Positions 1 through 6,073 of a stretch of 12,082 nt of DNA are shown in pieces. This DNA comes from an uncultured Clostridia bacterium (lineage in GTDB: Bacteria > Bacillota > Clostridia > Christensenellales > Aristaeellaceae), in the NCBI GenBank assembly GCA_934636425.1, contig CAKUAV010000095.1, positions 1-12,082 on the forward strand. Reading direction: 5' to 3'. Below the pieces are notes generated by a model. The model was given only the letters and a program-made list of their open reading frames with translations. It made no database searches and was not told the origin of the DNA. Within the stretch, counting starts at the first letter, position 1, and the number at the start of each line of letters is the position of its first letter. The position numbers and the translations under genes were made by a program.

Positions 1-1164
1 CAGTTCAAGCAGCTGCTGATGACCTCCGGCTTCGACCGCTATTTCCAGATCGCCCCCTGCTTCCGCGACGAGGACGCGCGCGCCGACCGCTCCCCCGGCG
101 AATTCTATCAGCTGGATATGGAGATGGCGTTCGCCTCTCAGGAGGATGTGTTCGCCGTGCTGGAGGACGTGCTGCCCCCCATATTCGCCAAATACGGCAA
201 GTACGACCGCGCCTCCTGCGCGCCCTTCCGCCGCATCGCCTATAAGGAAGCGATGGATCGCTACGGCTCCGACAAGCCCGATCTGCGCATCCGCCTCGTC
301 GTGGACGATCTCACCGAGCTGAGCCAGGGCTGCGGCTTCGAGCCGTTCGAGGGCAATATGGTCAAGGCGGTCGTCGCCCCGAATTTCGACAAGACCCGCA
401 AGTTCATAGACGGATTGTGCAAGGACGTTGAGACCGCCGCCGCCAACAAGGCCTACTGGTTCAAGGTCAACGAGGACGGCTCCTTCGCGGGCGGCATCGC
501 CAAGTTCTTCGCCGCAAAGCAGGCCGAGATCACCGAGGCGCTGAACCTCAGGCCCGGCTCCTGCGTGTTCCTGTGCGCCGGCAAAAAGACCGCCGCCCAG
601 AAGACCGCGGGCGTGATCCGCAAGCTCCTGGGCAACGCCGTGGACGCGTATATGGACAAAGAATGCTACGAGTTCTGCTGGATCGTCGACTTCCCGATGT
701 ACGAAATCGGCGAGGAGTCCGGCGAGCTGGAGTTCTGCCACAACCCCTTCTCCATGCCCCAGGGCGGCCTCAAGGCGCTCTGCGAGGAGGATCCTCTGAC
801 CATAAACGCCTATCAGTACGATCTGGTGTGCAACGGCGTGGAGCTGTCCTCCGGCGCCGTGCGCAACCATGACCCCGAGATCATGATCAAGGCGTTCGAG
901 CTGGTCGGTCTGGGCGAGGCCGACGTGAAGGCCAAGTTCCCCGCCATGTACAACGCCTTCTGCTACGGCGCGCCGCCCCATGCCGGCATCGCGCCCGGCG
1001 TGGATCGCATGGTCATGCTGATCGCGGGCGAGGAGAGCATCCGCGAGATCATCCCCTTCCCGATGAACAAGAACGCGCAGGATCTGATGATGGGCGCGCC
1101 CTCGTTCGTCGAACAAAAGCAGCTGGACGACGTGCACATCGCCGTTGTCGAAAAGGAAAAGTAA
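1..1164 (+). CDS. aspS: Aspartyl-tRNA synthetase, 5'-truncated by the window edge
   Basis: Class II aminoacyl-tRNA synthetase that charges tRNA-Asp with aspartate in the cytoplasm. The frame is open from base 1, so 387 codons are visible and about 200 N-terminal residues (anticodon-binding OB fold and motif 1) lie outside. Visible landmarks are motif 2 around FRDEDARADR near the start, the inserted bacterial GAD-type region in the middle, the NGVELSSGAVRNHD segment, and motif 3 with HAGIAPGVDRMVMLI near the end, followed by the usual GAPSFVEQKQLDDVHI tail. After motif 2 it reads SPGEFYQLDMEM where most bacterial enzymes have QPEFTQLD, one residue longer; this form is familiar from alphaproteobacterial AspRS (recalled, not aligned). 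A GC-rich hairpin follows the stop codon. Family assignment is very safe. Confidence 0.97.
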   Translation, partial: QFKQLLMTSGFDRYFQIAPCFRDEDARADRSPGEFYQLDMEMAFASQEDVFAVLEDVLPPIFAKYGKYDRASCAPFRRIAYKEAMDRYGSDKPDLRIRLVVDDLTELSQGCGFEPFEGNMVKAVVAPNFDKTRKFIDGLCKDVETAAANKAYWFKVNEDGSFAGGIAKFFAAKQAEITEALNLRPGSCVFLCAGKKTAAQKTAGVIRKLLGNAVDAYMDKECYEFCWIVDFPMYEIGEESGELEFCHNPFSMPQGGLKALCEEDPLTINAYQYDLVCNGVELSSGAVRNHDPEIMIKAFELVGLGEADVKAKFPAMYNAFCYGAPPHAGIAPGVDRMVMLIAGEESIREIIPFPMNKNAQDLMMGAPSFVEQKQLDDVHIAVVEKEK

Positions 1165-1169
1165 TATGA

Positions 1170-1214
1170 GAGCGCCGCTGCCCGAACGGTTCTGTTCCGC
1201 GGGCGGCGGCGCTC
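1170..1214 (+). terminator. GC-rich hairpin after aspS, without a T tract
   Basis: Arms 1170-1184 and 1200-1214 pair over 15 positions with one G-U, and the loop holds a further GAAC/GTTC pair. It begins six bases after the aspS stop codon. No run of T follows, so it may only weaken read-through or protect the 3' end. The next gene's ribosome binding site begins at 1241. Confidence 0.45.
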
Positions 1215-1255
1215 TGCGCTCCCCACGCCACGACATTCATAAGGAGGTCGATTCC

Positions 1256-2326
1256 ATGTTCACACAGTCTCTCGACGCGCTGTCCTGCCTGTCCGCCTCC
1301 GTCACGCGCTCCATCTCCGCCGAGAACATCACCGGCGAACCGGGTCAGGGCGGCCGCACGCCGCTTTGCGAAGGCTCGGCGCGGAACGCCGCGCGCGATC
1401 TGGGCGACGGCTGGAAGGTCAATCCCTATCTGGTGGTCGCGCCGGGCGAGGATCGCCTGCTGGCCGACATCACCGGCTGCGGCTCCATACGCCACATATG
1501 GATCACGCCCAGCTCTCGCGAATGGCGCAATCTGATACTGCGCTTTTACTGGGACGAAAGCCCCGTGCCCTCGATCGAATGCCCCATAGGCGATTTCTTC
1601 GCCAGCGGCTGGGGCGAATACGCGCAGATCAGCTCGCTGGCCGTGTGCGTCAATCCCGGGCGCGCGTTCAACTGCTACTGGACGATGCCCTTCCGCACCC
1701 ACGCGCGCGTCACGATCGAAAACCGCACCGGGAGCGACGTCAGCGTATTCTATCAGATCAGCTATGAGCTGGGCGCGCTGCCGGAGAGCGCCGGCTATTT
1801 CCACGCGCAGTTCAACCGCACGAATCCCCTGCCCTACAAGCAGGATTACGTCATACTGGACAGAATCGAGGGGCGCGGCCAGTATGTGGGCACCTGCATG
1901 AGCTGGGGCGTGAACAATTCCAGCTGGTGGGGCGAGGGCGAGATCAAGTTCTTCATGGACGGCGACGAGCAGTACCCCACGATCTGCGGCACCGGCACGG
2001 AGGACTACTTCTGCGGCTCGTACAACTTCGACGTGGGCGGGCAGTACACGCCCTTCTCCACCCCCTATTCCGGACTGAGCCATGTGCTGCGGCCGGACGG
2101 CGCGTATCGCTCGCAGACGCGCTTCGGGCTCTATCGCTGGCATCTGACCGATCCGATTCACTTCAAGAGCGATCTGCGCGTGACCATACAGGCGCTGGGC
2201 TGGCGCAGCGGCGGGCGCTATCTGCCGCTTCAGGACGACATTTCCTCTGTCGCCTTCTGGTATCAGGACAAGCCCTGCGCGCGCCGCGCCCCGCTGCCCG
2301 ACAAGGACTATCTCGAGATCATCTGA
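1256..2326 (+). CDS. GH172 (DUF2961) glycoside hydrolase: alpha-fructofuranosidase / difructose dianhydride enzyme type
   Basis: A 356-residue cytoplasmic protein without a signal peptide. Family hallmarks, in order: SAENITGEPGQGG (21-33), IRHIWIT (78-84), LRFYWDESPVPSIECPIGDFF (95-115), the acidic GEGEIKFFMDGDE segment (226-238), GTGTEDYF (245-252) and a C-terminal jelly-roll strand with DDISSVAFWYQ. Glu227 or Glu229 and Glu249 sit where GH172 enzymes carry their catalytic acid pair. Known members cleave alpha-D-fructofuranosides and interconvert inulobiose and difructose dianhydride I, and some act on D-arabinofuranosides; the exact substrate cannot be read here. The start at 1256 is chosen because AAGGAGG lies at 1241-1247; the frame is open further upstream to 1145, but that would overlap aspS and has no such site. 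A GH32 gene faces it downstream. Confidence 0.9.
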   Translation: MFTQSLDALSCLSASVTRSISAENITGEPGQGGRTPLCEGSARNAARDLGDGWKVNPYLVVAPGEDRLLADITGCGSIRHIWITPSSREWRNLILRFYWDESPVPSIECPIGDFFASGWGEYAQISSLAVCVNPGRAFNCYWTMPFRTHARVTIENRTGSDVSVFYQISYELGALPESAGYFHAQFNRTNPLPYKQDYVILDRIEGRGQYVGTCMSWGVNNSSWWGEGEIKFFMDGDEQYPTICGTGTEDYFCGSYNFDVGGQYTPFSTPYSGLSHVLRPDGAYRSQTRFGLYRWHLTDPIHFKSDLRVTIQALGWRSGGRYLPLQDDISSVAFWYQDKPCARRAPLPDKDYLEII

Positions 2327-2333
2327 CGCAAAA

Positions 2334-2369
2334 CGCCCCGCCGCTTCGCCATCGCAAAGCGGCGGGGCG
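2334..2369. terminator. Hairpin terminator downstream of the GH172 gene
   Basis: Perfect 13-bp stem, arms 2334-2346 and 2357-2369, loop of 10, beginning seven bases after the stop codon. Four A residues (2330-2333) precede it, so on the minus strand it ends in TTTT. On the plus strand the following bases are CTGCTCAT, not a clean T run. It probably works in both directions between the convergent GH172 and GH32 genes. Confidence 0.7.
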
Positions 2370-2504
2370 CTGCTCATACAAAAGCAGGCGCAGGGTATGA
2401 ATCCGCGGGAATGCGCCGTTCGATCAGGACGCGGCACGAACCCTTCGACTTTCCTCGTTCTTCGCGGAATCTTGGGGGAGCGCAAGTCCATAGCAGCAGC
2501 AGAT
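2370..2504. other. Intergenic stretch with no recognisable gene
   Basis: This is the left part of the 657-base gap between the convergent GH172 and GH32 genes. Open frames here are short and have no ribosome binding site. It leads directly into the MITE-like element at 2505 and may belong to the same dispersed repeat, which only a genome-wide comparison would show. Confidence 0.4.
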
Positions 2505-2788
2505 GGCATGGCTTCGCCATGAGGCTGTCGAAAAAACCTGGAGAGCTCGAGAGGGTCTGCGCTCTCTCGAGCATTTAATCGTGTACGGCAGGCGCGGAAC
2601 GATCGAAAGCTGTGGAAAATCTCATTTTCCAGAGCAAAGAACGTTTTCTTGCAGTTTTTGCGCCCGGAAACCTGAAAGGATTTTGGCAAAACTGGCAGGG
2701 GTGACAGCGGCGGTGGCTTACTCTCACGTCCATCAGCTTGTCATAAGCTTTTTTCGACAAGCCCAAGAGGGCATGGCTTCGCCATGAG
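2505..2788. repeat. MITE-like element with inverted termini inside 19-bp direct repeats
   Basis: An exact 19-base direct repeat, itself largely the palindrome CATGGCTTCGCCATG, occurs at 2505-2523 and 2770-2788. Just inside lie inverted termini: GGCTGTCGAAAAAA (2523-2536) and TTTTTTCGACAAGCC (2749-2763), matching except for one extra base. The interior holds further hairpins: 9-bp arms 2545-2553/2564-2572, and 8-bp arms 2613-2620/2624-2631 with a 3-base loop. No transposase is encoded; the open frame at 2503-2787 simply reads through the repeats. Termini beginning GGCTGTCG recall several insertion-sequence families (IS1182 or IS5 type, from memory), so a non-autonomous derivative is the favoured reading. 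A structured RNA gene or a REP-like repeat is the alternative. Confidence 0.6.
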
Positions 2789-2805
2789 CGGCCGGGCAAA
2801 GAAGG

Positions 2806-2834
2806 AAAATTGCGTGCTTAACAGCGCAATTTTT
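2806..2834. terminator. AT-flanked hairpin, probable two-way terminator
   Basis: Perfect 9-bp arms AAAATTGCG (2806-2814) and CGCAATTTT (2825-2833), 10-base loop, ending in T residues on the plus strand and in TTTTCCTTCTTT on the minus strand. It lies between two genes pointing towards it, so it suits transcripts from either. The rest of 2835-2983 shows nothing I can name apart from a run of nine C residues near 2875-2883. Confidence 0.5.
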
Positions 2835-2983
2835 GCCGCCTTGCCGTTCGCGTCTCACTGCCGCGCTTTGCTTCCCCCCCCCACTTTCCGTGAAGAGTCA
2901 ATTTTTTTCGTTCCAGAGATGAACGCCGAAAATTTCAGCCGCAGCCACAGCGCCGGGCGAATGGCGCAATCACCGCCCCTCTG

Positions 2984-4489
2984 TTATCCCCAGATGTTTT
3001 CAAGCGGCCATGCGGCGATTTCCGCGCCCGCGCACTCGACGCGGTTGAGGAAGAGATCGCTGCGATGTTCGATCAGCATTGTGGCCTCGCCGCCGTTGAC
3101 ATACACCTCGACGGCGTGAACGTCCTGCACGATGCGCAGCCGCAGAGCGCCGTCCTCCGGCCGGACACGCAGCTTTTCGCCGTTTGCCGTCAGCTTTCCG
3201 TCCGCATAGGCGATTGTCAGGCCGAACAGCGTCACGGTATGCCCATCCTCCGCCGGCATGGTCAGCTCGACATCGTTGGCGCGGCCGGTCAGCGTCAGGC
3301 TGTCCGTGCCAACGCGCTTTTCGCCGCGCAGCGCGTCAAACTCGGCGGCGGGATAGGCGCACAGCTTTATGTCATCGCCGACGCGCCTGAGCGTCATCTC
3401 CTGCGGCGTGGTCATCGAGCCGTTGAACGGCATATCCGGTATGTTCGAGCGGTTCCAGCCGAAGCGCACGCGGCGGCCGCCTTCAAGCCCGAAGCAGCTC
3501 TGCGCGGCGTAGCTCCTGCCCGCGTGCAGCATTCCGGGCGACTGAACCGGCTGGAACAGGCCGCGCTCAAAGCGCCCCACGAGATAGTGATCGTGCGCGG
3601 CGGTCAGCGCCCAATAGCGCTCGCCCCCGCACAGGAGCGGATAGAAGTCCGGGCATTCGTCGTCGTCCTCAAGGCAGAGCCGCTGATGCTCCGTCCAGTC
3701 CAGCAGATTGTCCGAGCGATAGAGCGCGAACTCCCGCCCGCGCAGATAGAGCGCCATGACATAGCACCCAAGCTCCTCGCACCATATGATCTTCGGGTCG
3801 CGGTTGCACTCGGCAACGTGCTCCAGCATGGCCTTTGGATATTTGACGAACGTCTCGCCGCCGTCGACGCTGTAGGCCAGCCGCTGCGTGAACAGCGCGT
3901 GCTCGCTCATCTTCCCGCTGCCGCCCGCCGCCGTGTAGAACAGGAGAAGCGGCGCGTGCTCATTTTGCTTCAGGCCGGTCAGATTGCGCGCGTCGATCAC
4001 GGCCGAGCCGGAAAACATCGCGCCGTATTCGTCCTGAAAGAGCGCCTCGCCCCTGTCCTCCCAGTGAACGAGATCGCGGCTCACGGCGTGCCCCCAGTGC
4101 ATATTGCCCCACACCGTGTCGGCGGGGTTGTGCTGATAGAACAGATGATACCGTCCCTCGTAATAGACAAAGCCGTTGGGATCGTTGATCCAGCCGCGCG
4201 GCGCGGTAAAGTGCGCCCCGGGGCGCAGCTTTTCACGATACAGGCTTCTGTCGTCCGGCGCGTCCGCAAAGACCGGCTGAATGTCGATTTCAGGCTCGGT
4301 CGTGAGCGTCATCTCCTGCCCGATGTAATCGCGCAGATCATAGGGCAGCAGATAATCGGGCGCGGCGCTCAGCCGAGCGTCCAGCTCGATATGTATGTTT
4401 CCCGCCGCGTCCAGCAGCAGGAGCTTTTTCCTCTGCGCCTCCGCGCCGACGGATATGAGCATATAGCGCCTTTCAATCAGGATTTTCAT
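2984..4489 (-). CDS. GH32 beta-fructosidase (sucrose / fructo-oligosaccharide / levan hydrolase type)
   Basis: A 501-residue intracellular retaining glycoside hydrolase that removes beta-linked fructose. The five-bladed propeller carries all three catalytic signatures: WINDPNG with nucleophile Asp103, RDPK with transition-state stabiliser Asp231, and ECPD with acid/base Glu278; FSGS (159-162) is also present. A C-terminal beta-sandwich follows, in the region of residues 390-500. An unusual N-terminal extension of about 90 residues precedes the catalytic part and looks like a small beta domain. No signal peptide is seen. The start is ATG at 4489 with a weak GAGGGG-type site; Met10 is an alternative. 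It begins 14 bases after the DUF6062-type gene, so the two are probably co-transcribed from the promoter near 5290. Substrate preference (sucrose, inulin or levan) cannot be decided. Confidence 0.93.
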   Translation of the reverse strand: MKILIERRYMLISVGAEAQRKKLLLLDAAGNIHIELDARLSAAPDYLLPYDLRDYIGQEMTLTTEPEIDIQPVFADAPDDRSLYREKLRPGAHFTAPRGWINDPNGFVYYEGRYHLFYQHNPADTVWGNMHWGHAVSRDLVHWEDRGEALFQDEYGAMFSGSAVIDARNLTGLKQNEHAPLLLFYTAAGGSGKMSEHALFTQRLAYSVDGGETFVKYPKAMLEHVAECNRDPKIIWCEELGCYVMALYLRGREFALYRSDNLLDWTEHQRLCLEDDDECPDFYPLLCGGERYWALTAAHDHYLVGRFERGLFQPVQSPGMLHAGRSYAAQSCFGLEGGRRVRFGWNRSNIPDMPFNGSMTTPQEMTLRRVGDDIKLCAYPAAEFDALRGEKRVGTDSLTLTGRANDVELTMPAEDGHTVTLFGLTIAYADGKLTANGEKLRVRPEDGALRLRIVQDVHAVEVYVNGGEATMLIEHRSDLFLNRVECAGAEIAAWPLENIWG

Positions 4490-4503
4490 GGCCGTTTCCC
4501 CTC

Positions 4504-5247
4504 TCAGACCGCGCCTCCGCGCATTTTGTTGACCGAGCGCTCCACCGCGTCCTGGCTGGTTCCCCAGGGCTTGTCGCGGTTTCTATAGTCGAACTTGAGC
4601 GTGAACCATTCAAGCTCCTTCTCGACGCGGCCGAGGTTCTCCATCTCGACCTTCGAAACGGTCTCGATGAATTCCTGCAGATCGCGGCCATGAAGGTGCT
4701 TCGGCGCTTCGGCGAGCACCTGCGCGTAATGGTCGAGGCAGAAGCCCTTCGATCCGGCGATCGCCTTTTTGAAGTCCGCCTCGTGCGCATACATATACAA
4801 AAGCGCATAGACATAGCGCTCCATGGCGGCGTTCAGGCGGTCGCAGAGTATGCAGCCGGCGGTCATATCGCGTATCTCGGCGGCCGCGGCGGGAATGTCG
4901 GCGTTCTTTTTGCCCATGCGCGCAAACAGACCCTTCTGCCCCTCCTCCTGCGCGGCGGCGGACAGCGCCTCGGCGTTCTTCGTCAGCTTTTCAATGGTGC
5001 GGCGCATATAGGTGTCGGTCATCAGCGCCAGACCCAGCCGGTTGCCGGCGTCGAACATCATCTTGAAATGGCGGCGGCAGAAGCCCTTCTCGTTCACCTC
5101 GACCCGGCGGTCGGGCTCCATGACCGACGCGCCGAGGAAATTGTCCACATAGTCCTCCTCGTTCTTTTTCATCAGCGCGCACAGCGGGCATTCGCAGTCG
5201 GCTTTATAGGCGTCCCAGACGGGAATGGTATCGATATGTCGGCTCAT
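4504..5247 (-). CDS. DUF6062-type protein with two CxxC...CxxH modules, possible zinc-binding protein
   Basis: A 247-residue soluble protein that I match to the DUF6062 family common in Clostridia; its function is unknown. The striking feature is an internal repeat: CPLC (C20, C23) with GFCRRH (C57, H60), and CILC (C132, C135) with GFCLDH (C170, H173). The spacing between the pairs is nearly the same (34 and 35 residues). Each set of three Cys and one His would suit one zinc ion. Between and after the modules the chain is mostly helical and charged. The ATG at 5247 is chosen because AAGGAGTG lies just upstream and the promoter sits before it; the frame is open further upstream without support. 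It comes first in a two-gene unit with GH32. Automated records sometimes give such proteins transporter names, which nothing here supports. Confidence 0.75.
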   Translation of the reverse strand: MSRHIDTIPVWDAYKADCECPLCALMKKNEEDYVDNFLGASVMEPDRRVEVNEKGFCRRHFKMMFDAGNRLGLALMTDTYMRRTIEKLTKNAEALSAAAQEEGQKGLFARMGKKNADIPAAAAEIRDMTAGCILCDRLNAAMERYVYALLYMYAHEADFKKAIAGSKGFCLDHYAQVLAEAPKHLHGRDLQEFIETVSKVEMENLGRVEKELEWFTLKFDYRNRDKPWGTSQDAVERSVNKMRGGAV

Positions 5248-5274
5248 TGTTTCGTCACTCCTTCGCTTGATATT

Positions 5275-5303
5275 ATCATAGCAGAAGCGCCCGTCCCATG
5301 CAA
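5275..5303 (-). promoter_or_regulatory. Sigma-A-like promoter for the DUF6062-GH32 unit
   Basis: Read on the minus strand: -35 TTGCAT (5298-5303), a 17-base spacer, -10 TATGAT (5275-5280). It lies 28 bases ahead of the DUF6062-type start codon, with AAGGAGTG in between. Confidence 0.65.
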
Positions 5304-5344
5304 GTGTTTTCTTGAATCGCGATCGTTTCTTTATTGAATGTGTC

Positions 5345-5373
5345 TTGACAAACGGAGCGCGCGCGTATATCAT
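5345..5373 (+). promoter_or_regulatory. Sigma-A-like promoter for the mnmG operon
   Basis: Perfect -35 TTGACA (5345-5350), a 17-base spacer, -10 TATCAT (5368-5373), 55 bases before the first gene at 5429. The opposing promoter lies about 40 bases to the left, so the two units are divergently transcribed. The spacer contains a CG-rich alternating run. No further operator is evident to me. Confidence 0.7.
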
Positions 5374-5428
5374 TCATTATGATTCGTCGTGTCATATCAT
5401 CCGCCGTATTACGGAAGGAGAATCATAT

Positions 5429-6073
5429 ATGCTGGTTCAACGTCTGGTCTACCGCGCCCAGCTGCTCTCCGGCCACGAGGACGAGGGAAAGCGCATACTG
5501 AACGAAACCGCCCTGCCCGGAGACGTGCTCACGCTGAGCGTTTTCCGCTTCCATCGCAATCTGTTCTTCTACTATGAGTGCGCCGCCGAGCCGCATGCGC
5601 CCGACGCGCTGTTCCCCGCGCTGAACGCGCACCTCGAGACGGTGCCCTTTCACGAGGAAAAGCGCCATTATGTGCGCATGAACGAGGTGTTCCACTACAA
5701 CCGCCCGACCGAAAACGGGATCTGGCGCGACAGGGAGCAGGGTCAGCCTCTGGGCCGGCTCAACCGGCTGCGCCCCGAGATGATCTCCAGCTATATATTC
5801 TATCACAACCAGCTGCAGGAGGAAAAGCCGGGCTGCGGCGACAAATACGGCCTGATCGCGCTCAGCGAAAACCTCATGTTCTTCTATGAGGAGCGGCCCT
5901 ACCGCATCGAAAAGGCGCTCTACGCGGGGCGTCTTGACACCCACAACACGCCGGGAAACTGGGGCGAGCTGATGGCGCGCCACTTCCTCCCCTGGGAGGA
6001 TACCGACGCTGTGTGGCGCGACGATCTGGAACTGGTCTGTTTTAAGAGGTGTCAAGTCATTGGAAAGTTTTGA
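5429..6073 (+). CDS. Unrecognised 214-residue protein, possibly two fused rhamnose-mutarotase-like (RhaM) halves
   Basis: I do not recognise a named family with certainty. Two stretches look alike: residues 1-91, with LTLSVFRFHRNLFFYYE and ending NEVFHY, and residues 109-207, with YGLIALSENLMFFYEE and ending ELVCFKR. The second half matches the pattern of L-rhamnose mutarotase: residues SYIFYHN (121-127) correspond to YQRRHN, placing His126 on that family's active-site His. Such proteins are small dimeric alpha/beta barrels, and a fused pair could form the dimer within one chain. This is inference from remembered motifs. There is no signal peptide or membrane segment. The start at 5429 is supported by GGAAGGAG eight bases upstream; the frame is open back to 5312 but that would cover the promoter. 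Its last 14 bases overlap mnmG. Confidence 0.55.
   Translation: MLVQRLVYRAQLLSGHEDEGKRILNETALPGDVLTLSVFRFHRNLFFYYECAAEPHAPDALFPALNAHLETVPFHEEKRHYVRMNEVFHYNRPTENGIWRDREQGQPLGRLNRLRPEMISSYIFYHNQLQEEKPGCGDKYGLIALSENLMFFYEERPYRIEKALYAGRLDTHNTPGNWGELMARHFLPWEDTDAVWRDDLELVCFKRCQVIGKF

Noticed and set aside
1049..2689. Long minus-strand open frame opposite aspS and the GH172 gene
   Set aside because: It is antisense to two clearly conserved genes, rich in Ala, Arg and Gly, and matches no family; it is a side effect of high G+C codon use.
2503..2787. 94-codon plus-strand open frame in the intergenic region
   Set aside because: It runs exactly across the repeat element from one palindrome to the other, has no ribosome binding site and would encode the inverted repeats themselves.
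3065..4588. 507-codon plus-strand open frame opposite GH32
   Set aside because: The minus strand carries all GH32 catalytic motifs; the plus frame has no family features.
5423..6055. 210-codon minus-strand frame opposite the mutarotase-like gene
   Set aside because: The plus-strand gene has a promoter, a ribosome binding site and coupling to mnmG; the minus frame has none of these.
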